Positions 1 through 10,303 of a stretch of DNA of 64,000 nucleotides are shown here, one piece after another (position 1 is the first letter of the stretch; the number at the start of each line of letters is the position of its first letter). Both the position numbers and the translations under genes were made by a program. Under the pieces are notes generated by a model. The model was not told the DNA's origin, made no database searches, and saw only the letters and a program-made list of their open reading frames with translations. Origin of the DNA: Lepidodermella squamata (lineage: Eukaryota > Gastrotricha); the NCBI GenBank assembly GCA_047495785.1, contig JBLDXI010000050.1:62001-126000 (forward strand). Direction: 5' to 3'.

Positions 1-445
1 ACTTGGTTGACATAACGTAGGGCTCGCCACTTGCAGTGTTCTCGTGATAGATTCGCGGGAACCAAACTGGCCGCTCGTCTGGGAAATTGATTGGCAAATT
101 GAAGGCTATGAGGTCATTGCGACACGACTCCTGTGATTGGCTGTATTGCAACCTCGAGCAATTAACAGGCTGCTCGCAGTTGTGGAGCCAAGACAACGAC
201 ATAGATCCGACTATGAGCATACTTTTTTCGACGTCCTTGACATCAACGAATCGGTAGAAACTGAACATAGTGTTAATTGTTACAGGCTTAGGCTGTGGGC
301 AGAGAAGCTTCACGTCGACTGGCAGGTTCGGCGAGAGGATGCTAGGGTAGGTTTCGGTGAGATCATCCCAGATTTGTGAGATCGTAAGTGGCGGGGTGTC
401 ACTTGCAGATACACTCACAACGGCGAGAATCACCAGCAAATTCAT
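1..445 (-). CDS. Cys-loop ligand-gated ion channel, N-terminal part (left-edge partial)
   Basis: The minus strand is open from an ATG at 445 to the window edge, giving about 148 residues. A signal peptide (MNLLVILAVVSVSAS) is followed by the start of a Cys-loop receptor ligand-binding domain: TISQIWDDL, then PVDVKLLCPQPKPV, FYRFVDVKDVEKS, a LSW strand, and the WFPRIYHEN segment that corresponds to the conserved W-x-P loop. It is nearly identical in plan to the receptor at 15685-16888, but here the signal peptide and mature region are in one uninterrupted frame. The gene leaves the window before the Cys-loop and membrane helices. Family assignment is strong; ligand and ion selectivity cannot be read from this part. 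The ORF is read through to the edge because no stop occurs. Confidence 0.85.
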   Translation of the reverse strand, partial: MNLLVILAVVSVSASDTPPLTISQIWDDLTETYPSILSPNLPVDVKLLCPQPKPVTINTMFSFYRFVDVKDVEKSMLIVGSMSLSWLHNCEQPVNCSRLQYSQSQESCRNDLIAFNLPINFPDERPVWFPRIYHENTASGEPYVMSTK

Positions 446-545
446 CGTTAAATCCGCGACAGCGAAAGAAAAAATGATCAAAATCTGCATTGCCAAGCAT
501 TTTTCGTGATTCAAGCTACCGGATATTGCCGATTTTCGCAATATA
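446..545 (-). promoter_or_regulatory. Upstream segment conserved with the paralogous receptor
   Basis: About 100 bases directly upstream of the receptor start match the segment upstream of the paralogue at 16889-16985, including shared blocks such as attgccaagcattttt and agctaccggatat. Similarity fades beyond about 545. This could be the proximal promoter and 5' UTR carried along in the duplication, or simply the edge of the duplicated block. No TATA box or named factor site is claimed. Confidence 0.4.
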
Positions 546-2004
546 TCTCTATATTGACATTGGGCTATTGAATTTTTACAAATTCCTAGCCTTAGAGTTG
601 TGCTCAAATGAAAAAATCAACGTGGTGTTTCTGGGCCAAATTTGTGGACTCCGCCACCTCCTGGAGTTTGGAATCACGCGAATTAAAGGTTCCGGAAAAC
701 CGAACAACTGCCTTTTTCGTTGATTGAGCACACCCTAATTCTTTGGACTACTATTAGTCCCAAGCCCAAATTACGAAATAACAAGTACATAAATTCAGCA
801 AAAGAATGAATTCCTGGGTGTCATGCCTCCCCTGATTCTATTGACCTTCCTTCTCTATCCAGATCAGCCAACTTCAAATCCATGGTCCAAGTATACAGTT
901 AGTAAGGAGAGGAGGCCTAGAGCGAAGACCGCGGAACTGGTAGGGATAACAAAATCGAGTCCCCCATTTGCTCTTTGACAGAGCTCACCATGTGGAACTG
1001 GTAGGGATGATTCCTAGCAGTACTTCGCTCTCTAAGAGGAGGGACCTATCGTTCGACCATCTTCAAACTTTGCGAAAAACTTAAAGGGTCCTCCATGATT
1101 ATTTGCAAATGTTGGGCTCAGAATGCTCGATTTACCGCTGAGAGCTGGACCCAATCGGACCCAAATGGTTATCACATTTAATTGATATCTGATATTTAGA
1201 TCTGCAGCTTTTGGCTCAGGAGCGATCCTAATTTCGAGTTCGGGCATGTTGAGCACTTTTTGAAAGTTTGCTCATCTTCGGGATTGCTCTAGTTCCGTGG
1301 CCAACAATCGGCCGTCTGCATCCCTCACAAATTTCGAGCTGGTCGCTCCTCCCGCAAGTTGTTTTGCGAGTCGAAACGGCTTCTTCATGTCTCCTTTCTG
1401 CCCGGCTTCTTCAGCTTCTGACGCCAAGTTGCTAGCGTACTTGCGTCATCACGCCTCGCAATTTTGTTGACCTCCTTACTTTTCGCCTCATACTGTAAAA
1501 ACGGAAAATCTTGCAGAGATATGAAACATCAACAACAAATTATCTCGCGTTCCAAAAACCAACGAAAAAAAAGAATTATTAATTCATCGAAGTTCATCGA
1601 ATTAATTAGAATTCTTTTCACGGAAATCAGAAAAATTATTGGAAAAATAATAATAACAGGACACGACAGAACGGGAAATAATAAGTCTACAATTTTCATC
1701 TAATGTGGTTAAACGTTTTTAACGCATACGGTAAACGGTAAACTGAAACTGCGGCAAACATACGGCAAACATACCTAATATCACTATCCTGGTTTTACCG
1801 CCAAAATCGACCACTAAAAGAACTAGCAAAAGTGGATGAAAGCCATTTGCTCATCAAAGTTGTTTCAAATTTGCATTCGTTATTTTATGGTTATATCATT
1901 TTGCAATTTAATTTTCCATGAAAATTTTCTGAAACGTTTTGCATATGCACGAAAAATACTGCTTTGTTTCATTCATCAACATAGTTATTTTTTATTTTTA
2001 CAAC
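546..2004. other. Intergenic, no gene seen
   Basis: Short ORFs only, none with recognisable protein features. It holds one copy of a short dispersed repeat (921-1029, listed separately) and a stretch near 1720-1770 with repeated acggtaaac and gcggcaaac words. I see nothing else supportable. Confidence 0.5.
921..1029. repeat. Dispersed short repeat R2 with GCGAAG termini, copy 1
   Basis: The segment starts agcgaag and ends tacttcgct, so its ends are inverted. Inside are two gaactggtagggat words and a run of tcccccattt. The same order of words recurs at 11224-11352. The size and inverted ends suggest a miniature transposable element; no target-site duplication was resolved. Confidence 0.6.
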
Positions 2005-2280
2005 TATAAGTCGCAGTGAACACTCCACTCCACTCCACTAAAGCCATTCATAATTCCGCGTCGTGACCAAATCAATTCAACATGTCGTTTGCGTTGTTGA
2101 ATAACTCAGATTTAGATTGTTTGGGTCAGTTTGAAGGTGGACGATGGCAAGGAACAAGTAATTTGCTACAACTTTTTCATTCACGTGAAAAAATAATGCT
2201 TTTTACGTGTAACCCGTCTCATTTCAAGTGACGTAAACAAACCTATATCAGAGTTATTTTATGGCGCTAATAATGATCTT
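2005..2280. repeat. Diverged duplicated segment R4, copy 1
   Basis: This stretch aligns with 9281-9540 over about 270 bases, sharing blocks such as aactcagatttag, cagtttgaaggtggacg and gctttttacgtg. Just downstream (2694-3010) are short coding-like but broken frames. The second copy is also followed by a coding remnant (9859-10008). The pair probably represents an old segmental duplication of a gene that has since decayed. Confidence 0.55.
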
Positions 2281-3170
2281 TTTTGCTCCAAGGCAAAAAA
2301 TGCTGAGAGCTAATTTCATTATTACTATATGAAATATTACAAAACTAATAGCCACGAAAGTAATTTGAATGAACGTAAACTTTTCATTGAAATGATCGTA
2401 GATAGTTTTTATTGCACGAAGTTTGGAAATCATACAGATTTCATCATTAGGTGAATTGAGTTTGAAAGTAAACAGAAAAGATAAGTGACCATTTTGATCA
2501 TAGATAATAGTAACTATGAACTATAACAATGATGGTTGAAAATTGATAAATTTGCCCGATAAAAATATGAAAACATTTAATTTCTCGTAAACAGCTTGGT
2601 CCCAAAATCGATCAGTATTGATAGAAACAAACGTGTTGTCTCTACTCTCCGAAGTATTCGGAAAACGGTGATCGAGAAGCCTCGGCAAATGTTATGGCCT
2701 CGCTGGATATTTCATCAAGCGAATTCGTTGTTGGAATCGCCGTTCTTTCTGTGACTATTGAGTTGGCGAAAAAACTGCAATCCGTGCAAATGGATCTAAT
2801 TGGTTGCTTAGAGGAAGTTTATATGGGTTACCCAAATTACGCAACGATCAACGATGTTCAGCGACCTTGCTCGAGTTAGATATATCACTAAACCACGCGG
2901 AGCTGATTATTTCGACTCGCATTTATTTTCCCGATAACATTCATCTCCCGTACGTCGAAAGTCGAAAGTATCATTTCAGTGATGAAAGAGCGATTTGTTG
3001 CTTTTGCTGAATGAAAAAAACACGCCTCTGTTGGAAGCAGTCAAAAATCGAAGGAAATGTTATCCGTTTAGCAGTGTTATGCAGTGGCATTAGTGCAACA
3101 CCCGCGCACCCCTTGAGCTGGGGTGAGGGACGAGCCTTTCAGTGATGCCTTAAGACCGTGTTACACTAGC
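2281..3170. other. Intergenic with broken coding-like fragments
   Basis: A frame from 2694 to 2879 and an overlapping one from 2804 to 3010 look weakly coding but stop abruptly and match no domain I recognise. No splice-joined model could be made. I treat them as remnants. Confidence 0.3.
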
Positions 3171-3605
3171 TCGTTTAAAGCAACTTTCTCATAGAGCTAA
3201 TTTTGCTCAAATGAAGATTAGCTCATGCTTTTGTGTCAGTCTGTCAGATCTAATTGGTATTATTTACACGAGGCAAAATCTTTTTTTTTGCTTCCCAGGG
3301 TTCAAAGTCTTGACTGAAAAATTTTGTATTCTCTCGAAAACCTTTACGCGTAATCATTGCATCAAACCTATAGTTATAACATTGAGTGATACTGAACTGA
3401 TCACCAACATTTCGATAAACGAGGCTTTTCGGCGGCTTTGATGCCTCTGATTCGTTTAAAGCAAAAGTTTTGCGCAGAGCTTATTTTGCTCAAATGAAGA
3501 CTAGCTCATGCCTTTGTGTCAGTCTGTCAGATCTAATTGGTGTTATTTACGCGTGGCTCGTTTTTTTGTTGTCTTTCCAGGGTTCAAAGTCCCGACTGAA
3601 AAAAG
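3171..3605. repeat. Tandem pair of R3 repeats (3171-3330 and 3452-3605)
   Basis: Two copies in the same orientation, about 281 bases apart. Both begin tcgtttaaagcaa, share ttttgctcaaatgaag and cagtctgtcagatctaat, and end around cagggttcaaagtc. A third, more diverged copy lies at 8990-9140. No terminal inverted repeats were seen. Confidence 0.65.
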
Positions 3606-3821
3606 TTTGGGGCCTGGCTATACCTGGGCATTGCCTCGGGTGGGCCTTTTTTCTTGTCATCTACTGAAAATGGTCGAAGGAACAGGAGTCAACGCGACAC
3701 GCGACGGGATCAGTTGAATTCCAGCATGAGACTTTTGCATTTGAAAATAGGAGTCCAGTGAGACAGGGAGGAATTTTTAACGACAAAGCATTCGTGATCA
3801 ATCTTCCTTCTTTATTTAAAA

Positions 3822-3960
3822 AAGTCAAAAGGCAAGGCCCAGTGTATAAATTGTTTGGTATATTCGAAGCAAGTCACAATTTCAGGCGGGCAGAAGCAAA
3901 AAGCAGTGGAATACTAGTCTTATTATTAAATTGCTGCTTGTTAGAGAGACAATTCGGATC
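3822..3960. repeat. Dispersed repeat R5, copy 1
   Basis: Aligns with 6128-6300. Shared words include gtcaaaaggcaaggccc (one mismatch), gaagcaagtcacaat (diverged) and agcagtggaatactag (diverged). No coding potential was recognised. Confidence 0.5.
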
Positions 3961-4626
3961 AAAGCGGAGAGAAGGTCAGGGTGGAAATCGAGAACGAGAA
4001 AGGCTGAGGAATATAAAATGAATTGTGAGGAAAAAGACAGGAGCTGCGGAACGATTATTCAGCGTAATAAAGGAGAAAGAAACAGAATAGTGTGCCCGCA
4101 ATTCCGATGGGAGAGCCATTCCCGACGCGGACCACGAAAGAGCCGAGGGAAGAGCCGGTCCTCCGCCGACAACGGTCAAACAAGTCAAAACACGCGTCCA
4201 GGGCAGCTGGTAAGGTAGCAATCGCATCTTAAGTGGGGCAAGCCATTTGGCCTGTCTGCCTCATAATTTGCTTGAGCGATCGATTGCTGTTGCTGCACAC
4301 AACCGCCTAATTATGGGCCGAGACAAATGAAGTCCTGGAAACTGTAGTAGGCGTCGCAGCAATGCTAGCATACGTTCAGCTGGTGATTGTAGGCAATTTG
4401 GCTAATATGTTCGAGCCTGAGGACCGTTTTGATGCGACGTCGGTCGGCCATTTGTACGGAAATGTGGCGGTTGAGAAGTGAGTTGTAGCCGTCAGCTGGA
4501 CCCGGTTGTTGAACGAACCGGTGTAGCTGCTGTAACATCTAGGAGTGCGCAGACTCGCATCGACTATGTAGTTTGGGGCCGGAGGAAACCGTCTGGTTCT
4601 AAGGCTGATACGACCTGGGAAACGGC
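3961..4626. other. Intergenic, no intact gene
   Basis: Overlapping short frames on both strands; a minus-strand stretch around 4376-4600 is compositionally coding-like but is interrupted in every frame I followed. No family is recognised. Confidence 0.4.
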
Positions 4627-4761
4627 TAATATGTATAAATAAGGCCCTAGGGAAGGCTAGTTTCGAGGAAAAACTCACATAATAAGGCGAGGCGAAGCCG
4701 AGTCTTATTATGCGATTTTTCCGAGGAACTAGCCGTACCGTGGGCCTTATTAGACATATTA
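4627..4761. repeat. Long imperfect palindrome (foldback)
   Basis: The left arm (4627-4686) and right arm (4703-4761) are reverse complements over roughly 58 bases with a few mismatches. Matching blocks are taatatgt, aataaggccc, ggctagtt, cgagga and cataataag. The unpaired centre is GC-rich (ggcgaggcgaagccgag). Such a structure would form a strong hairpin and is typical of foldback or miniature inverted-repeat elements. Confidence 0.7.
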
Positions 4762-5168
4762 CTCAAGGCGAAGCGTTAACCGTTCCCGATAAAACTGCAA
4801 TTTAAATGGAAAAATGTGACATAATAGGTGATTTTCTGGTGTGAAATGCGACTTTAAAAAATCAACCTTAAAACTGTACGATGAAAACGGCATTTTTTAA
4901 CGAATTTCATGCTGAAACGAGAAAAGTGATCTCGCTTCGCTCGAAGAGTTTCAAGTGCTTTTTCTCGCTTCGCTCGATCAAATCAGCGTCCCCTCGCTTT
5001 GCTCGGGCGAAAACCTTGCCCCGTGATGCTCGCTGCGCTCGCGTTTCACGGCGGGGCAAGGTTTTCGCACCTTCGGTGCTCACTGTATAAATTAAAAAAT
5101 CCCCCTTAAATAAGCGGTTTCTTATTATGTTATTATGTTATTATGTGAGCTTCGCCTAGAGTAATATG
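4755..5168. mobile_element. Putative non-autonomous TIR element
   Basis: A 20-bp terminal inverted repeat, catattactcaaggcgaagc at 4755-4774, is matched with one mismatch by the reverse complement of 5149-5168. The interior carries four copies of a near-palindromic ctcgcttcgctcg word between about 4930 and 5045. It also carries an inner hairpin with a 17-bp stem starting gcgaaaaccttgcccc. The left end overlaps the palindrome at 4627-4761, so the two may be parts of one compound element. No transposase is present. Confidence 0.6.
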
Positions 5169-5169
5169 C

Positions 5170-6127
5170 AGAAGGCGGCCGTTGTTGTTGCGGCTGAAAT
5201 CGGCTTCGGCTTCGGCTTTGCTTTCGAATCGTCCGCGCTTTTGAGTCGCAATTCGCTCCACGGCCGCGGCCCAGTAGACCAGTAAAGGTAATCATTGTGG
5301 GCATAACCCCAATTCGCTTTAAACTCCTCGTACCGCTCAGGCCAAGGGTTCGCCAGGCCCCATTGACGGCCAACTCGTCGCGGCTTCTCCAGGAAACTCG
5401 GGGTGAGTTTGCCTCTTGTGGCACCGGCCTCTTGTGTTCCCGAAGATAACAACTGATTCGTCGGCGCCCTGTTTCGGCCATAGTCCAGGGCTGCAGAAGG
5501 TAGAAGGCACGCGCTGTAATTCTTTGAACATCTGATCTATTGTCACCGGGACTCGAGACGCAGCGAGAAGGCTATTCAGGTCTGACTGGCATTACTTGTT
5601 CAGCAACGCGTGGATCTGCTAAATGACCAGCGGGGTTGATTCCGGGTCGACGTCTTTCAAGGTCTTACGGCATCGGGCGGCGAACAAAATCGGACGGTTT
5701 GTTCACATTCTGTTTTTCAAGCAGGTCCTTTACCTTGATCGGCGCAGCTGAGTCCACGGGGCTATGTGGACCCGACACGACGCGGTTGTAGTAGGGTTGG
5801 AGGTCGAGGCATTTCGAGTTAGCGATCCTAACTCCAACGCCTCACTCCTTTTTCGGTGATATTGCCCGCGATCCGCGATATTGCCGATCTACTGGTATAT
5901 TGCAATATTACTGGTGGCGATCAACAGTCCCAAGAGCTAGCGATCCAGTTTTTCTTGTCCTTTCCAGAATATCCAGGAGTCGTAGGTGGTGGCCCTGTAG
6001 TCGCGCTCCGGAAATGGCTTCCATAGCCGACAGCTCCTTGATCGAGTGAGAGTGGCACAATCGACGGTTCCGCGGTAGGTTTCAAATTCGCTAGGAGGCA
6101 GGATCAAAGTGGCTTTGCCCTGCGCGA
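5170..6127 (-). pseudogene. GC-rich decayed coding block, family not recognised
   Basis: Base composition is richer in G and C than the flanks. Minus-strand translation gives protein-like runs in alternating frames, for example NWGYAHNDYLYW (within 5156-5452) and RDYRATTYDSWIFWKG (near 5960-6000), separated by stops and frame changes. I could not join them by GT-AG introns. The most economical reading is a degraded gene or retroposed copy. It may instead be unrelated noncoding DNA; confidence is low. Confidence 0.3.
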
Positions 6128-6300
6128 CTGGTCAAAAGGTAAGGCCCTGTATACAAATTAGCCGTTATAATTAATACATAAACGAGTAATCGGGTTGGCT
6201 TACCGGTTTCGAAACAAGTTACAATCTCATGCGGGGCAGAAGCAAGAAGCAGTGGAATGCAAGTCCTTAAATTGAAATATTATTGTTGTAGGAACGAGCA
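6128..6300. repeat. Dispersed repeat R5, copy 2
   Basis: Diverged second copy of the segment at 3822-3960, in the same orientation and with an insertion-like expansion in the middle. No flanking duplication was resolved. Confidence 0.5.
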
Positions 6301-8325
6301 TTCGGAAATCACAATGGATCCTAACCTCGCGAAGTAGGCAAAAGAAGCTAACATCGGAACGAGCAGCGGGCGATATATAAATTGAACCTCGGTCTGGAAG
6401 GGTGAAGTGAACGAGAGTTAACATACTTGACGTAATAAAATAATTACCAATTTCGCAGTTTGCGAGGTCCCCCTTTTTGAGATCTTCATGATCAATCCGT
6501 TCAGCCAATCGCTTGGTGCTCGCTGTTCGTACCAAATCTCTCACCAGTATCGTTTAGGGTGCTCCAAAAATTGTCTTAAATCAGCCGGGCGGATTTGGCG
6601 GATTTCGACACATACAAGCGCCAAAGTCAGGCAATCTAAGAGGTTGGAAGTTGGAACTTTCTAAATGTTGACGCTGGGGACCCATGGGAATAGGGAATAT
6701 ATTGAAATGGTAAGAAAACCTCGATAGTGTATTTTCAACCTCACAAGAATTAACCCAACGACGACTGAAATCTTGGCTCACAATCTAAGCTGAAGGGGCA
6801 AATTCCAGCCCCAAAAACTGAGAAAGAAAAACCAGCGCAACGGCATATTAATTAATTGATATTAATTTATGGGTTATTGTTGTTTTTTAAATATTATGAG
6901 GTGAATCTACGATGGCCCGCAAATATTTGATGATTTTTAAATGCTCAAAAAGGGTTAACTCGTAAAATAACTCGGAATGGTTACTATGGCAACAAAGGAC
7001 GCACCGATATCCTTGACAAGGAGACTCGCTGCAAATAAAGCACTGATTTTTTCAAGGGCAGATGAGTGATTTATCGCGCGTTCTTGGGCCATCAAATTCA
7101 GCGGGTTCTTTGCGAGCATTTCGATGCAATGCAGGTAGGTAATACAGGTTCGCGGATGGCTCTTGTTAGACCAATGTAATTGCCAAGAAAGGCCGTCATT
7201 TCGTTTTCGTCGGTTGAAGTGTGATCGCCTCCAATTTGCCGCATGAATACATTTGTTTCTCGAACAAACAGCGATACAATTTATGCAGTAATGAGGAGTT
7301 GGTCAATGATTCCAGCGGCCGGCTTCAGCCTAAGTTTCGTACGCAAGGCATTAGATTGAGTTGCTTGTCTTCCACGATGCGCCGGTTTAGTTGATGCAGT
7401 TGAAGCTCGACGGCTTTTCGCGATTAGGAACTCGGGTAGCGGGAAGATTGGTTTAGTAGCCGTGTAAACCAATCCCGTAGAGACATTTGTAATTAGTTAA
7501 ATTAGGTAAACTTTATGAATAACATTGTTGGTAAAACGGTTAGTTAGAATGGTAATTTCGGCATGACTTTGATGCATATTCATCGTTCCGGTAACCCAGT
7601 AGATGTCGGTGCTGAATGGTTAACGTAATTATTGAGCAATTTCCAATACAATCCAACATAAACGCATTGAAAATTACGGGGTCGGGTTTAGCCCCTTCAG
7701 CTATAAAAACGTGACTACAAATTAAGGCTAAATTTGTAAGAAAATTATCAGCGGTAGATAAATGATATTTTGCAGAATTCTTTCTCATGTCCTAACCCCT
7801 AACCTCCCTAGATCTGAAAGGAATTGGCTAAAATCGATAAGGTTACTGAACTGTAACAAAAAAAACCGCTCCTGGTCACCCCAATTAGTCCTCGTAGGGT
7901 TAACGCATCTGTGATGCGCGCAGGAAATCGACTTTATAGGAAATCACTTGTGAACCGCGGCGCCACTCTTCACACTGCCTTAACAGTGATAGAAACCCAT
8001 AAAAATGCGTGAAATGGCGAGCGTCGCAAAAACCTGAGTGAGCGTCGAAATGTTTAGAGACATGTAAAATCCGAGCGGGTGTCGCAATGATTTGTGCTAC
8101 GTCGCAATACTTGAGTACCGTAGCAATAAACAGAGGGAATGTCACAATTCCAAAATTATCATTTAATTACCTAATCTGGCCTAATTTCTGTTCAAATGCC
8201 TAAATTGCAAACGCAAATTTCTTTCTCGCGATCTGGAATTGTTGTTAGTGACTTATGTTACCTTCTTGGTCTTTTTAGCAGGTAAGTATAAAAACACATC
8301 AATGATGAAGTATCGAAGTCAGGGT
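6301..8325. other. Intergenic, nothing recognised
   Basis: Only short unsupported frames on both strands. I see no splice-joined model, RNA gene or clear repeat here. Confidence 0.5.
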
Positions 8326-8445
8326 GCGAAGTACAAGGGTGCTGGGCCAGTGTGCGAAATAGGATCCGAGAGCTGTTTGCTAATTGTTTTCTAGGGCCCA
8401 GCTGAATAAACCAAAGGGTCCCCCCTGGAGAAATCAAGGGGCGTC
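8326..8445 (+). repeat. Dispersed repeat R1, copy 1
   Basis: Contains gtgtgcgaaataggatcc, then ttgttttctagggcccagc and ccaaagggtccccc in the order seen in the other R1 copies (10140-10303 and 34581-34720 inverted, 48618-49130 direct). A second gtgcgaagta word sits just upstream at about 8331, so this copy may be compound. Confidence 0.6.
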
Positions 8446-8989
8446 GTTAATTAACAAGTTTAATAAGCGTCGAGAGAAACTAAATTATAACACGCACGAA
8501 AGGCACTGGCAGTAGTTGCCGAGTTGGCAACTACGATGCAACCAACAATCATCCTGGTAGCATATTTACGTATACATTAAACCATTGTTATTTATGAATA
8601 AAGAAGCATTTTTCTTGAAAAAACAACGAAACGGCGTACTGCCGCTTCCTCTCACAGTTAAATAAACGTTGTAGACCTAACTATCCAGGCTCAGCGGTTT
8701 TTGCGGACAAGAAACCTCATCTTTTTGTTTTTCCATTTTCTTGAAGTCATTCATGAATAATTTGCATTGCATTTTATAATCGTATGAGAATTTCCCTTTA
8801 GTTCATTCAGAAATCACATGATGGTATCAGTTGGGACGTCCTGGTTTCATGTATCTTCGCAACCACAGTTTACCTCTCGCGTTGCTGGTAAATTACCTGA
8901 GGGAAGTTTTCAAGTTGAGATGACATGAACAGAGTGCAATCATGCGTGTTTGATAAGACGAATTAACAGCGCTGTATTGAAATTAACTC
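8446..8989. other. Intergenic, nothing recognised
   Basis: No ORF, repeat or RNA gene I can support between the R1 copy and the diverged R3 copy. Confidence 0.45.
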
Positions 8990-9140
8990 GCAAGTTTCTC
9001 GTTGAGCTTATGAGAACAAATGAGAAAAACTGGGACATGTTCAGGCACTCTAATTGGTGTTTCTTACAGCTGGCAAAAACTTCTTTTTTTTGCGTTCCAA
9101 GGGTCAATGCCCTCACTCGTATTTCGTATTCTCTCGACAG
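8990..9140. repeat. R3 repeat, diverged third copy
   Basis: Shares tttctcgttgagct, ctaattggtgttt, cttctttttttt and the tcgtattctctcgac run with the tandem pair at 3171-3605. Order and orientation are the same. Confidence 0.45.
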
Positions 9141-9280
9141 ACTTCAAATTATATTTTTCCTGTTTCATTCTTCTAAGGAAAGAAGCTAAATAAGTAGATG
9201 CAGGATTAATGTTCAACAAAATACGCGGAACCAACTACTGCTTTATTCACTATCGTTCACTTTTATAAGTGTAAGATGGT

Positions 9281-9540
9281 CGCAATGAACACTGAGCCTG
9301 CAAGACATTCATAATTCTGCGTGGTGGTGACCCAGTTAATTCATCATTGTTGAACAACTCAGATTTAGGCATTTTAGCGTCAGTTTGAAGGTGGACGGTG
9401 GCAAGTAAAAATTAATTTGCTGTAACCTCTTCATTCAAGGAAAAAACGCCGCTTTTTACGTGCCGCCCGTCACATTTTAACTGGCGTATATACAAGGCTA
9501 TGTCGGAGTTATTTACAACGCTAATGATGTTTTTGTATCG
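9281..9540. repeat. Diverged duplicated segment R4, copy 2
   Basis: Partner of 2005-2280. Together with the R3 copies located upstream or downstream of it, it shows that this gene-poor region was partly built by duplication. Confidence 0.55.
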
Positions 9541-9858
9541 CAAATGGATGATAATTAAGAGCTAATTTCACTACTATATGTAAAAAAATATAACCACGAA
9601 GGCAATGTGGATGAAGGTCAATTTTTTATGATGTTTGATAACTTTGCCCATCATGAAACATGAAAAAATGAAGCCGAGACGATCAGCTTTGGCCCCAGAA
9701 TTCGAATATAGCACAGCTGTTACATACTATCAAAGGGCGCTAATGTTAATGGCTTCTGCTGCGGTGAACTACGTGGATTTAGCAGTATAACCACTCTCGA
9801 GTTTTCATCGAAAATGGTGGGAATGCTAACGCTGGTATCGTCTGACTTTTGATTGAAA

Positions 9859-10008
9859 ATGGCGCGAAAATGGCTGAGAACTGCTTTAGGTCAGCTTCCT
9901 ACTGAGAAAACAAGATTTGTACAGATCTTGAATTACTTGTTGGATCAAGGCGACGCGATTGATGGGAATTTGAGGAATAACGAAACATTCCTATCAATTG
10001 TACTCTAG
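9859..10008 (+). pseudogene. Short ankyrin-like fragment
   Basis: An ATG-initiated 49-residue frame ends with QILNYLLDQGDAID followed by NNETFLSIVL. Leu-Leu-x-x-Gly-x-x-Ile-Asp with a following N-x-T-x-L resembles the helix-turn of an ankyrin repeat, but only one repeat is visible and no exon joins it. Given the secreted ankyrin gene at 21972-23000, this may be a relic of a related gene. The resemblance is suggestive only. Confidence 0.3.
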
Positions 10009-10139
10009 AATACTAACAGCGTTTGATCAGACTGAAGTTACCATTCAAGTCATGGGCGATTTGCAAGAACGACTTGTTGATTGCTTGCGTTCTACACCCC
10101 GAACAGAAGCTAAACATTATCAACAGATATCCTCCTAAA

Positions 10140-10303
10140 ACAGAGGACTCATTGTCGCGACACCCCAGCTCCGGGACTCCAGCCATGGGAAGGCTAAAAA
10201 ACCCTAGGGGGGCTTTGGTTTCTTCGGCCGGTCTAGAAAACAAGTAGAAGACACCTCAGCTCTCGGATCCCGGATCCCGGATCCTACTTCGCACACCGAT
10301 AGC
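10140..10303 (-). repeat. Dispersed repeat R1, copy 2 (inverted)
   Basis: Reads tcgcgacaccccagctccgg, then an aaaaaccctagggggg stretch, ctttggtttcttcgg, and ends ggatcctacttcgcaca. It aligns along its length with 34581-34720. A local triplication of ggatccc occurs at about 10264-10286. Confidence 0.7.

Noticed and set aside
5125-5546. Three overlapping minus-strand frames taken as separate genes
   Set aside because: They overlap in different frames of one GC-rich block, so at most one could be real; listed as a single decayed block instead.
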